DNA from: Microdochium bolleyi
Taxonomy: Eukaryota; Ascomycota; Sordariomycetes; Xylariales; Microdochiaceae
DNA length: 64,000 bases
Direction: 5' to 3'
NCBI GenBank assembly: GCA_001566295.1
Contig: KQ964249.1
Span: 1,054,001-1,118,000 of the forward strand
In this document: piece by piece, positions 53,432 through 64,000 of the stretch
How positions within the stretch are numbered: position 1 is the stretch's first letter
How the letters are laid out: each line of letters opens with the position of its first letter
Position numbers and translations under genes: made by a program
The notes under the pieces: generated by a model
Seen by the model: only the letters and a program-made list of their open reading frames with translations
Database searches by the model: none
What the model was told of the DNA's origin: nothing

Positions 53432-54117
53432 TTTGAGGAGATGTGTGTGCGTGGGTGTCTGCGTGGTAGTTTGCAGACTTGTCTTTCGGTCGTGGCTTAA
53501 GGCTCGAGAAAGCTAGTGATAGGCTGCCTTGAGAGTCGTGATGGTGCGTTTGCGAGTGTATGTGTAAAGTGACCGCGCGCGGAGTCGTGGTGCCGTTCGG
53601 TTTTGTGCGGTGGGGGGACGGACTTTTGCTGCTCGTTCGAGTGAGGTTAGGTGGGATGTCGCTCACAGTCTGGCGTCCTAGCTCTTTGGAAGTTTTCCGG
53701 GTGTTGCTGTAGCTCGGCAGCCCGCCCAGGGGACGAACTGGCGCTAGGCCAGGCAGCGCCTAGTGTGTTGTTACCCTGGCCCGGAGCTTACATAAGCGCT
53801 GCTGGAAGCGTGCGGGAAAGTGCAACGTCACTCAGACAGAGCAGGTGCGGGACTCGACTCTCTAAGTTGGAGTTATCCATTTTCTCCAAGCTGGCACTTA
53901 CACGCCACCAAACACCAAGCTACGTCACGGCCAGCATTTTCGTGATCCGACACCCGCTTCCGACTTTCGCACGTACCTGACCTCGCGTCGGCTCTTTCCA
54001 CAATCAAATCAATATCCTTGAGTAGGCGTAGCGCTCTCGCTCTGGCACAGCGAAAACCCCAACCTGTCACCACGACGGAAACCACCAACGACAAGCCCAG
54101 GTCTCACTGGTGAAAGA
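53432..54117. promoter_or_regulatory. Shared divergent promoter region mL53 / SEC20
   Basis: 686 bp between two start codons on opposite strands. Both promoters must lie here. Pyrimidine-rich leader sequence precedes each start. No specific factor site is clear. Confidence 0.4.
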
Positions 54118-55481
54118 ATGTCCGCCGAGGCCCTCGAGAAGCGGTACACGGACCTGCAGGACCGCCTCGTCTCGCTGCAGGACGCCACGAGCCAGCTGCA
54201 GGAGCTCATCGACCGCCTCGCCAACTTCAACTTCCAGCCCGGCTCGGTGCCCCTCGGCTCGGCGCAAGCGGGCTCCGCGGATGACGATAACAACGTTAGC
54301 ACCGAGCTGAGCAGCGAGATTAACCAGATCCTGCAGGAGCAGGAAGAGGATCTGGAGCTGCTGTTGGAGGAGATCGTCGACCTGCGGACGGGAGGCCGGC
54401 CGGGGATGGTCAGCAGCGGTCGGCAGCATGACAAGGAGCGCCTGCAGGATGGGGCGAAGAGGCTGAGTGTTGAGCTCCAGAGGTACGTCTGGCTTTGTGC
54501 ATCATGTGTGCATGTTATTACTATTAAAAAAAAAAAAAAACGCTTTTACTAACGACTCGTGCGACATGTAGCTGCCGGAAGTACTTCAGGAAGGCCCAAA
54601 TAGCAGCCAAGCAGAACCTCGAGCTCGCGCGGCGGCAGGAACGCGAGATACTATGGTCGTCGTACGCCCGGCCCCGATCGGGCGCAACATCACCGGGCAT
54701 GGGGGACTCACAGACCCTCCAACCACCGTCATCTCAACAGCAGCAGCTTCGCACCAAAACGAAGAAGCGATCCGAGATGACCAAAGACGAGCAGACCATC
54801 TCGGCCAGCAACGACGTGACCCAGACCCTCCGGCAGACGTACGACCTCATGGCGTCGGAGCTGTCGCGCAGCGAGTTCGCGCACAAGACGCTGCAGGAGT
54901 CCACGGCTGCGCTGGCGCAGCTCAACGACTCGTACAGCAACCTGGACACGCTGCTCGCTACGTCCAAGGACCTGCTGGGCACCCTGTGGCGCAGCCAGAA
55001 GACGGACACGTGGTACCTCGAGACGGCGTTCTACGTGCTCGGCGTGACGATCGCGTGGCTGGTGTTCCGCCGGTGGTTGTACGGGCCCATGTGGTGGCTC
55101 GTGTGGCTCCCGCTCAAGCTCGTGTTCCGCACGGGCATGGGTGTCTCGCGGGCCGTGTCGAGAAGTGGCGACGGTAAAGCTGGCGATACGTCGTCGTTGT
55201 CGGGAGCGGTGGATGGCAGTCAGATGCCACCTGGCGTGGTCATGAACAACAAGGATGTCCCCACGATACGCGTCGGGGATGACGAACAGGTGGTCGCGGG
55301 CGCGGTGGACGACGAGAGCATGATTGAGAAGGTGGAGCAGATCATCGCCGAGTCGGAGAGGAACGGCGGCGGGCCGTACGGCGATGATCTGGGAGGCGAG
55401 GACGGCGAGGGCATTATCCTGGACGACGGTGGTGATGCAGACGCCAGGTATCACAACGAGCGCGTGCGAGCCGAGTTATAG
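54118..55481 (+). CDS. SEC20: Sec20-type SNARE for Golgi-to-ER retrograde transport
   Basis: Membrane SNARE that works with Ufe1, Use1 and Sec22 and the Dsl1 tether when COPI vesicles fuse with the ER. Exons 54118-54482 and 54572-55481, joined at a split Ser codon (AG/C), give 424 aa. The N-terminal half is coiled coil (ALEKRYTDLQDRLVSLQDA, then acidic LQEQEEDLELLLEEIVDL) and CRKYFRKAQIAAKQNLELA. The Sec20 domain spans about residues 205-275: ASNDVTQTLRQTYDLMASEL, SRSEFAHKTLQESTAALAQL and LATSKDLLGTLWRSQKTDTW. It is followed by the hydrophobic anchor LETAFYVLGVTIAWLVFRRW with an aromatic extension. Unlike yeast Sec20 the lumenal tail is acidic and has no obvious HDEL. The intron carries a run of 15 A (54526-54540). 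Confidence 0.9.
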
Positions 55482-56006
55482 TAGTAGATAGCCTATGGTA
55501 GCCGACAAATTTTATATGCACGTTAAGAGGGGTTGTCCTTAATATGTATCACGCCATTAAGAGAAAGCACTAAATTCCCGGCCTGCACTCCAGGTACACT
55601 TATAGATGTCTTGCTGGAATGGAGCTGTACGCTACGGCCTGTGAGCCTTGCTGGTCAGTGCCAGGAGGTCCCTCGGCCTCACAAAGGTTGGCTATGGGGA
55701 TTGACACAGGGAAACAAGTGAAAGACGCTCAATAGGAATGAATTATTTATTTTTTTGGATTCATTAAGTGCGACTTGAACTTTTCATTTGCCAGGTCCAT
55801 AAAAACACTCTTGCTGGTGCCATGATGCCCGGGTATGCGTGCCATGCTATGCTCTGTTATGCTATGCTGTGGTGTAGTGTATGCTAGAAACCGTTCGGAA
55901 ATGCTGCAAGTGCGCCTATGCTTATGTTCCTCGCTTGTGAATGCAAATCAAGATGCAGATAGACAAAGGAAACGCGTTGCGGGGAAGAATGCCAAAATAA
56001 TGCTCT
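55482..56006. other. Convergent spacer SEC20 / HMG gene
   Basis: 525 bp between two stop codons. AT-rich, with GCTATGCT repeats near 55843-55868. No gene is seen. Confidence 0.5.
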
Positions 56007-57248
56007 TTAGGCGAGGAAATCCCCGTAGTTGAAATCGTCCAGCAGGCCGAAGTCGTTGAAGGGGCTCGTGAGGACGCTTCCGTCGTGCTGTTGCGCGATC
56101 AGGGGGAACGCGCCTGGCAGTCTGTATGATAAGTCCATGTTGCCGCCGAGTGGCAGCCCATGGGGTGTGTTGAAACCCACCATCGCGGACTGACTGCCTA
56201 GCATGGGGTCCATCGTGAACTGGGCAGCATTGGGCAGATAATGCTGCACGTTGCCCCTCTTCAAGTAGAAGTTGTTGAGGGCCGGAGGTCCTTGGTAAGA
56301 GCCGTGCAGAGGCTGCATAGGATTACTCCAGTACACGTAGTTGATGTTCTGAGAACTCTTCGGGTAATTGAGCAGAGGACGCTGAGTAGGCGGCGTGACT
56401 GGCATGTGGGGGACAGGAGAGGTTTGACAAACGCTGGTCGACAAGTTTGTCGCGTCTTGAAGACGCTTGCTGGCCTTCTTGACCGAACGTGCTTTCGCTT
56501 TCTGGTTTTTCTTGTTTCCATTCTTCGCGGGGTTAAACTTGTAGCCTTCGAATGCGGCTTCGAGGCCGTCAGAGTCGTTCTCCTGGAGCTGCATAAACTT
56601 GGCTTTGACATCGTCGGACTCGAGGTGCCAGGCTACGCCACAGAGCTTGCTGATCATTTGGTGACGCACGAGCTTACAGTGAGCAACAACAAAGGTTTGA
56701 TATGTCTTCCGGTAGAGCATGAAGCGGTTAATGGGTCGCTTAGGCGTCAGTAACTGCCCAGGTTTCCGGTTGTCGCGAGCCTCTTGCTGGCGGACATGTG
56801 CCGGGCGGTTGACAAGCTGCACAATCTTCTCGAAAGCCTCCTCGACGGCTTTACCGCGGAAGAACTGAGACCACGCTCCCATCTCGAGGGCTTTTTCCAG
56901 GAGTTCGGGGCATTCCCGGAAGACTTCGTTAGGGTTCTCCTTTTTCTTGCTGGAGGGTGCTTTCTTCGCGACGGTACTCTTGGGCTTGGTCCGAGGGGCG
57001 CTTCTTGGCGTGCTGGCTGGTTCGGTCTTGGTGATAGCAACTTGAGGTAGCTCTGCGTATGAGGTTTGTGGCGGGAGGCAGACCTCGTCGAGCATGTTGA
57101 GATCGAAGTCCTCCGCTGTCAGCGATGAGCTGACATCTGTGGACGAGTTGTGCAGAGCGAAGTCCGGCTCGCCGAGGACGAAAGGCTTGACCGAGGGGTG
57201 ACTGATCTGCAGATCACCCAGGTCGTACTGGATCGGATGCATATCCAT
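56007..57248 (-). CDS. Divergent HMG-box transcription factor
   Basis: Single-exon protein of 413 aa. Residues about 169-242 resemble a sequence-specific HMG box: KRPINRFMLYRKTYQTFVV, ISKLCGVAWHLESDDVKAKF and a closing YKFNPAKN followed by a Lys-rich tail (KKNQKAKARSVKKASKR), a probable nuclear signal. The core pattern P-x-N-x-F-x-LYR, IS...G..W, VKAK and Y+..P matches MATA-type boxes of fungal mating and sexual regulators, but several usual residues differ (for example N-R instead of N-A/C after P-I). A helical segment (ECPELLEKALEMGAWSQFF) precedes it, and the C-terminal third is Pro/Asn/Gln-rich, ending in acidic/aromatic FGLLDDFNYGDFLA, which could activate transcription. No mating-type locus neighbours (APN2, SLA2, COX13) are present. 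Confidence 0.78.
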   Translation of the reverse strand: MDMHPIQYDLGDLQISHPSVKPFVLGEPDFALHNSSTDVSSSLTAEDFDLNMLDEVCLPPQTSYAELPQVAITKTEPASTPRSAPRTKPKSTVAKKAPSSKKKENPNEVFRECPELLEKALEMGAWSQFFRGKAVEEAFEKIVQLVNRPAHVRQQEARDNRKPGQLLTPKRPINRFMLYRKTYQTFVVAHCKLVRHQMISKLCGVAWHLESDDVKAKFMQLQENDSDGLEAAFEGYKFNPAKNGNKKNQKAKARSVKKASKRLQDATNLSTSVCQTSPVPHMPVTPPTQRPLLNYPKSSQNINYVYWSNPMQPLHGSYQGPPALNNFYLKRGNVQHYLPNAAQFTMDPMLGSQSAMVGFNTPHGLPLGGNMDLSYRLPGAFPLIAQQHDGSVLTSPFNDFGLLDDFNYGDFLA

Positions 57249-59753
57249 TGTGTGCGAGCACTAAGACAAGTGGTGCTCGAGATGGCTGTCTTTCAGGGTC
57301 GTCGGAGACTCAAAGGAAGATCGAGCTATACTGTGTTGTTGCTGAGATGAGGACGTATTTCTCGAAGCTGTACGGATGGCGAGGAAGCTATGTGTTGAGG
57401 GCGATGGTGTTTCGTGTCGTCCAGGCTAGTTGTGTAGCGGTGGTGTTGGCTGTTGGTGTCAAAGATCCTTTGTCGGTGAGATTTCTGCGTGACCAAAGAC
57501 CATTGACATTGCCAACGAGGACGCGTCTGGGCTTATAAGTATTGCCCTTGGAGGTCACCAGGCGTGTTTGCGCCAGGCTCCGGTCCTCGAGGCCCAGTGT
57601 TCCGAAATAAGACTTCCCCAGAGTGCTCGTGGAGTTCTTTCTGACATCGCCGCTGCCGATGAAGGCGGGCACGTTCGCTCGTTTCAAGTACCGATGGGAG
57701 TCGGCCGGCACATGGCAATGGTCTTTGGGGAGCGAAGCACGGGCATGGCGATGGACACTGCGTGAACATGACGTGCATGCTGGGAGCTGCACCCGTCTCT
57801 CGGTCTCCGTTGCAGAGACACAAACGCCACAGCCGCGGTGCCGGGGCGTCCTCGCGGAGATTGCTTCTGATGGCTGGCCGGCGTGCGTGGAGCGGCCAAC
57901 ATGGAGGGATGCAAAAGTGTTTGGCCCTCGTGACTTTGCTTGCCCTTATTGTTCTGGCAGGTGCAACAAACACGTCGACACGCTCGAGGCCGCGGCTGCT
58001 CCATCGCCTAGCCTCGACTCGAAGAGAACTATCTCGCGAGGTCCGCTAATCCAGCAATCTTGGTGATCCTGAAACCACCTATTCCATTGCTCATCTTGAG
58101 GCATCGTCACTTGGCCCAGTCAGCTCAATATCGCAGGTCGTCGCGTAACTCATCCTACTCTGGCCTCGTGCGTCTTCGTTCCGGGGCTCTTCTACTTGCG
58201 AACAACACTACGGCCAGCCCACAAGTCGCCTAAAGTCATGCTCCCATGGGTATTCCAGCCTCATCCGACGCTTGGTTGTTGTAGACCGATACTAAGAGCC
58301 TTTTGGGAGTCTCTTGGTCAAAGCTGCCTATAGGACAGCAGCTTTTACAACGTCCTGGTGCGTCCACGCAAAGCAGTCTCACGTGCCCTCGCCTATAGTA
58401 TCCCAACAAAGACAGGAGAGGGCCGACAAATGCTGTGCGCAAAGAAAAATAAGAGTGGCAGGTCATAGACTCCCGCCAAACCACAAGGCCGGCTTTGACT
58501 CCCAGAACCCCTTTGGGATGATCGCAGGCACTCGGCACAGGGCAGTATTCCTACATCAAGAGCGAGCTGCTGTTTCATCCCGAGCTGAAACGAGCGAGCC
58601 TGAGCTGCTCGGCCGGCGCGCTTTGTTTGCCTACACCAAATTCGCTCGAGTTGAGATGGTGCGTTTTGGAGCGTGGCAAACCATTCCGCGTGTCTTTCCC
58701 TAATTCTGTATGCTGCATATGCGTTGTCCAAGCAGCAGACCCCTGGGCGGATCGGACTTGGACAGAGCCCGCATGGCTTCCACAAAGGCACAGCACACTT
58801 TCTTCAGCAGCGGGCTTCGGCTTCTGCGACGACAAACGGCCCGGTGCGGAATGTCTTTCTCTCGGTGTATGAAACACCGACCGTTGTCGCCAATTCAAAC
58901 ACTTGCCCCCCGGAAGCCTTCCAGAAGAACAGTCCAGCAAGGACCGCGTCCGGGACTTTCCAATTTTAGACATTCTTTGCCAAAGATCAGATCAAATACC
59001 CCTACACCCACCGAGTATCTGATTCTTTTGGAGGTCGCCATACTTGAGTGCGGGTTGTCAATACTTGATCTGAACCACAGACAAGCGAACTGCCCTGCAT
59101 CTCGTACGAAACACAGCTATGCTGTGAGTAATTGAAGACTACCAGCCGGCTTCAGACTCCATGTTGAGTCGTCTTGCTCGCACGGACTTGATCATGTCGT
59201 GACAACAATAGAACCCAACAGTCGACGAGTTGCGCGACATACACCAGCAAAAACGGCAATGGAGCAGGAGTCGTTGTTACGGGAGCTGCAATTATTTTAT
59301 CATCTCCCCCATTCTATTCAAGAGTTTATGCTAATCCTGAACAAGTAGTACTATCCACAAGAAGCTCGCCTTCGCATCCCTCAACACTGCGTCCAGCCTC
59401 GCCGCCCTCTGACGAGAATAAGCTCCTGCAACGGCTCTAACGTCCCGCGAAACAAACCCAGGGATAATATAACGCCCTAAACAATGCTACATGCAGAATT
59501 GCGCGTCGTCTGCGCTGGAGAAGAACGGATCATTATCAATCTTAATGCTCTAACAGGATTTTGAGGACATGTGTGGAAAAGAAGAGGAGTCAGAAATTGG
59601 ACGCCTTGACGATGCTTCAGCACCCCACCAGTGCATACTCTGACAAGATCCAGAAAGTGCAGCTCGACGCAATCCAAGATTGGTCCACAGTCTCCCGAAG
59701 CCCGACCTGCCGACTTCCAAAATAAGGAGAAGAAACGTTGTGGCTCGGCCCTT
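57249..59753. other. 2.5-kb intergenic region upstream of the HMG gene
   Basis: Between the HMG start and the stop of the PHD-finger gene, both on the minus strand. It should carry the HMG promoter. One small frame (57909-58049, +) encodes a peptide that begins like a signal sequence (see findings). Other frames overlap and lack motifs. Confidence 0.4.
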
Positions 59754-62506
59754 CTATAGTTTGCCGAACGACGACCCGACCGACTGCTGAGATGGGGGTC
59801 GCACGGGCTCGGAGGGCTTGACTGGAGGCGTCATGATTGTGTGCGAGGGCGAGGGCGAAAGAGCCGTGCTCGGTGGTAGGATGGATGGCGCCGGTGTGGT
59901 CTGAGCCTTGCCATCCGGCCCTGTGTGCATCGCGAGCGAAGCTGGCGGTGGCGGCGAGCGCTTCAGCGGGGACGCGCCATTGGGCACATTTGTTGTCTTC
60001 GGCGTCAGTATCGGACTAGGTACTGTGCCTTGGCTCGTCTTAAGTTGCGGCGTGGAGAAGCTCGCTGATGGCGACACAACTGTGGTCGTGGCAGACGAGA
60101 AGGATGCAGCTTGTGGCGTCAACACTGGTGCCGCACCGTTGAAGCTCCCGGACGACTTCTTCACCGGTGACTCTTTGCCGCTGGTAGGTTGCGACGGGCT
60201 GCTACCCAAGATGGGAACGCTCAGGCCATTAGGCTTCGGCGACAGGTGAAATATGCCTTTGACTGGTGCTTTGGCCTCTTTCGGTTTCTGGTCAGCAGGC
60301 GCGGGTGAAGATGAGTTGTTGTAGACGCCAGAGTACACCCGGGCTTTGTTTGGCGACTGGTCCGGTGGCGAGAGTGCCGGATGAGGCGACGAGAACGCGT
60401 GGTGGCTGTCGCCGTTCATGTGAGGAGAGGGTGGAGGCGGGAGATTGGGCTGAGCCGCGCCCTTGACGGGGATAGTAGGCTGAGCTGGTGGTGGCTGCGT
60501 GGCAGGAGGCAGTTGCGGGTTGCTGACCGTGGCAGCCTGTGAGGCCGGCGACAAGTCTGGCCTGTTGGCCAGCTTCGCCGGTATCTCGACCTGGATCCTG
60601 CTCCCTGCCGCCTCTGAACTCCTTCCGTTGGTGGCGGATGGCTCCGCGGGATCCGAGCTTGCAGGATCGCCCTTATTCACCTTGAGCTTGATAATAGTCG
60701 GTTTGACATCCTTCACGGGCGACTTCGACACGCGCTGGCACGTGCTGCAGATGAAGTGAAAGTCATCTCGCTCGGCATCTTCTTCCTGGATGCCAAGGCA
60801 GCTGCTGTGCTGCCAGACGTTGCACCGCTCGCAGGCGACGCTGTGTGAGCCGTCGTCGATCTGGCCATATACTCCGCACACGCAGTCGAAGATCCAGTCG
60901 TCCTCCTCATCCTCGAGCTCCTGCAGGGCCTTGCGGTTCTTATCAATCTCAGCCTTGAGACGTCGTTCCGACAAGCGTGCATTTTCGCCAGCCGACAGCG
61001 ACCTGCTGTCCTCAGAGAGCTGCGCGAGCTCCTTCTCGTGCTGCACGCGACGCTCCTCGCGCTCCTGCAGCCGCCGCTCGCGGGACATGAGCCTGTTATC
61101 GCGCTCCCGCTCCATCTTGGCGCGCGCGAGGTCTTCCTTGTGCTGCTTCTCCTCCTCGACCCGGCGCTTTTCGTCCTCTTCCCGCCGCTGGGAATCGAGC
61201 CGCTGCTGCTCGATCTTGCCGGCCAGCCGGCTCGAGCGCTTCGCGTGGGCCATCTTCTCTAGCGCCAGGAGCTCCCTCTCCTTCTGCTGGATCTTGCGCT
61301 TCCGGGACTCTTCCTGCTTCTCGAGAATGGGAAGGAGATGGTCTTCGATGCGTTTTCGCAGGATCTTCTCGTTATCGTCGCGGCTTTTCTTGATGCTGTC
61401 CAGGAATCTCCGGACGTCCTCAATGTTCGCTGCCACGCACTCCCATTTGGCACCGCCAAGCCCGTCGTCTCTCGGCTCGGCTGCCGCGTCCGTGGCAGCG
61501 TCAGACATCGGCGCATCATCATCGACATCATCGTCTTCCTGAGTAACGGCTGCTGATCTCGATGTTCGCCGCCGCTTCGCGGCTCTGGCGACGGCTTTGG
61601 CTTTCTGGGTGTTCTTCTTGGGCTTCCAGGCGGGGTCAACTGGAGGTGGCGCATCAGTCATGCGGTAGAGCCTGTTGTCATCTAATATGAAGTATGTGCG
61701 GTCTTCGCTGTCCCAGCCGCTCGGCTCGATTCTCTGTTTCTGCGTCAGTGGTCTGAATCTCTGTTTTACAGACCTTCTTGTCTATTTGGAGCAACTGCTT
61801 ACCCATTCTGTTTGATCCATGGGGCGTTGCTCATCCATCTTCTCTCGTACGCGTTCCGGGTGGAGCATCACCCATCGGGTGAGCTGTTGCAGCACTCGAA
61901 GCTGTTGTTGCGCCAGTCAGCCACTGAACTTTTACTATCATATTGTCGCCTATTCGTACCTTGGTGACTGCATCAAAGTCGTGGAAGTGTGCGGGCTCTT
62001 CATCGACACCAAAGGGATTCAGCTCGGGTGCTTTCGCAACATACTGTCGCCGTGTATACTCGTCAAAGAGCTCGGGGCTGATCGAGACAAAATAGAAAAG
62101 TCAGCGCCTGCCGGATATCCCTAACAGAGATAGAGCCTTACCCAAGACCGCGATGGGAAGAGACCCATTTCAGAAGGGCGACACCGATATCGACAAGAAC
62201 ATCCGAGCGGTGCTTGAGAAGTTCTGCTTCCAGGTCCTGAGAAGATCTAGGTCAGCGTGGGAACCCCATGGCAGGCCTGCCTGGTTACGACAACTCCGCG
62301 CGGTGGAAGCTTACATCGATGTCAAGATTGTCGTCAATCTTGACGACTTTTCCGAATAGGCATATCCATTGGTAGAGATTCGCAAACTGCCAGGTATTCC
62401 GGATTGTCTGAAGCATGGACGGCTCTTCCTTCACCACCGGGGCTTTGGCTACCGGTTCTGCATCGATCTCGGCGTCGCGCCGTGTGCGTTTGCGCGAGGC
62501 TGGCAT
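59754..62506 (-). CDS. PHD-finger protein, fungal RSF1-like chromatin factor
   Basis: Predicted nuclear protein of 821 aa, from five exons on the minus strand: 62506-62315, 62236-62142, 62077-61960, 61883-61803, 61733-59754; all phases agree. Exons 1-4 (about 162 residues) contain WQFANLYQWICLFGKVVKI, ELLKHRSDVLVDIGVALL, SPELFDEYTRRQY and LTRWVMLHPERVREKM, a helical region like the DDT/WHIM part of RSF1. Exon 5 opens with IEPSGWDSEDRTYFILDDNR, the RSF1/WHIM-type block. A long charged coiled coil follows (about 276-440), then a PHD finger at 446-495: CVCG, CERCNVWQHSSCLG and CSTC, with intact zinc ligands. The remainder is Pro/Ser-rich. Human RSF1 forms a remodelling complex with SNF2H; the partner here is unknown. 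PHD fingers with this aromatic pattern often read histone H3. Confidence 0.88.
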
Positions 62507-64000
62507 GGCGTCTAGCGAGGCGTAATTCGAGCGGCTATCGGAACGAAGACTCCCGCTGCTGTCGTACCTGTGTTATGTGGAACCTTTGAGGATGTATGTC
62601 AGGCTGGCGATCGAGCTGGACGAGGGTCGTTCGTAACGCTCCAGGTGCGCTATCGAGGAGAGCTATGCGGCTGGATTGGCAACGTGCTTCTCATGTCGAG
62701 ACACTCAGTATTGTTATCGAGGTCGCAATGCGATGTCTGAAATCGATATTGGGATGTGTGTGGTTGTGCCAGGATGACTGGGCTTGGTGGTCTTGCTGCT
62801 ACAGTGTTGAGGTTGAAGTAGCGCCAAACCGATGATGATAGTTTTGTCCTGGCGCGCGCGACGTTGCGAAGCTGCATTACGCGACTGGACTCGCGCCCGA
62901 CCACTTAAGGCTTGCCGGGTGGGGTGGTCAGTGCACACAAGCATCTTGACTCCACCTTGAGTACGGAGTACATGCACTTTCGATCCTCAATAAGGTGTCT
63001 CTATGTGGACGTCTGCGTGTCTCTCAAAGCTCTTCCCAGTATCATTGCACCGGCGAATTGCTGCGCGTATGTGTTGTGCCTCTCTGCCAGTGCATTGGCC
63101 ACTTGCAATCTGCTGAAGTCTTCTCGGACGACCGTGGAAGAACCCCCCTGCTTGCCGACTGGCCCGCGATGTGCAACTTCCAACACGATCCAAAACAGAC
63201 CCATACGAGGATGCTGCATGCAAGTGGCATCTGAAACGAAACTGGGGATGTAACGAATCTCTGAACTGGCTGGCGGTCGCGGACCTCGACACGCAGCACC
63301 AGAACGGCAGTCACACAACACTGCGTTGGGAATCCCATCAGCAAGCGAACAACTGCATCGTGATAGTTCACGAAGACTTGGCAGGACGCGTTGCTCGGAC
63401 GAGATTAAGCTTGTTGGAGATTGTGGCAGTGCACAACCGTCATCCAACTTTAGCATCGAGAGCTAGGTACAATACCCCTGGGAAAGACACAAGTCATCAG
63501 GCAGCCACTTTTCTGAGCCTGCATCGCGCCAGAACTGGTCGTCGCCCTATCTGCAGAGAAGCGCGTCTCGCTCATGTCGAAAAGGTGCCAGCACAGACTG
63601 CCGAACATCCTGCCTTGCGACCAGAAGTGGGCAATTGTGTGGGGTGGTTACACGTACGCTTACGCGGTAGGATTCTAAGTGCTGCGCTGCGCAAGCACAT
63701 GCTGCCAGATCCCTGGGCGTGAACGAAGGGGGGGGGGTCCCCTGCACCCTGTCGGAGCGTTGTTGCGCGCCGCCTGGCTGGACCCTCCCGTCCCTCCCTC
63801 GGCGCTCCACCCGGCTCCCTCTCGACAGACGGACGGCGACTCTCTTCTTCAGCCACGGCTGAGCCGGCCTCGAAAGCTGACGACCATGACACAAACGACA
63901 TAGACACTCCCTCTGCGCGTGCACTCTCGACACCCGACAACCGCCTGCTGCCCAGAGACTCGCGATTGCTGTTCAAGCTGGCGACACAATCCGGCACGGC
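62507..64000. other. Right-edge region, promoter of PHD gene and possible partial gene
   Basis: The PHD-gene promoter lies just above 62506. From 63723 to the window end one plus-strand frame is open (93 codons), Ser/Pro/Asp-rich, without an in-frame ATG; the opposite strand is open too (63997-63572). Either could be part of a gene continuing beyond the edge, and I cannot decide which. A G10 run is at 63728-63737. Confidence 0.3.

Noticed and set aside
56007..57248. Mating-type locus
   Set aside because: Only one HMG gene is present; none of APN2, SLA2, COX13 or APC5 nor an alpha-box gene flanks it.
60790..61542. 250-codon Ser-rich plus-strand frame
   Set aside because: Complement of the Glu/Arg-rich coiled coil of the PHD-finger gene; the poly-Ser pattern arises from GAG/GAA codons read backwards.

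Overview
This window is nuclear DNA from a filamentous ascomycete, most likely a Sordariomycete-type Pezizomycotina. Genes are short and dense, and introns are small (about 50-170 bp, GT..AG, with CTAAC/CTGAC-like branch points). Coding sequence is GC-rich. The protein families are typical of these fungi: Zn2Cys6 regulators, a fungal GPCR, a BTB protein, and mL53, Sec20 and Sld5 orthologues. I see no tRNA, rRNA, CRISPR array or recognisable transposon.

I support 23 protein-coding genes and derived exon structures for them by checking splice sites and reading frame across every junction. Left part (1-15 kb): tRNA dihydrouridine synthase DUS2 (+), PP2A methylesterase PPE1 (-), GINS subunit SLD5 (-), a seven-helix receptor (-), a nine-exon Zn2Cys6/Fungal_trans_2 regulator with a 6-nt micro-exon (-), and a FAR-17a/AIG1-like membrane protein (-). 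Middle (16-35 kb): a WD40-cyclophilin of PPWD1 type, DAHP synthase, cytochrome c1, an MBD4-like HhH-GPD glycosylase, pyroglutamyl peptidase and a 72-aa cysteine protein (all +), an OYE-class flavin reductase (-), then a BTB protein and a small Cys-rich unknown (+).

Right part (36-64 kb): a 648-aa unrecognised nuclear-looking protein (-), a 4.9-kb gene-poor stretch, an RTG2-like Ppx/GppA protein (+), a second Zn2Cys6 regulator with an internal zinc cluster (-), soluble inorganic pyrophosphatase with a long in-frame N-terminal extension (+), mL53 (-), SEC20 (+), an intronless divergent HMG-box protein (-), and an RSF1-like PHD-finger protein (-).

The genes do not form a metabolic cluster. They are mostly housekeeping: tRNA modification, replication, splicing-associated isomerase, shikimate pathway, respiration, mitochondrial translation and ER retrieval, mixed with regulators. 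Plausible control sites are a perfect TGACTCA (Cpc1/Gcn4 type) upstream of DAHP synthase and three CCAAT boxes upstream of cytochrome c1.

The most interesting points are: possible dual targeting by alternative in-frame starts in both pyrophosphatase and DUS2; the 6-nt micro-exon; an MBD4-like glycosylase with a (DEED)n minisatellite; and several uncharacterised fungal proteins. I found no convincing new multi-gene system.
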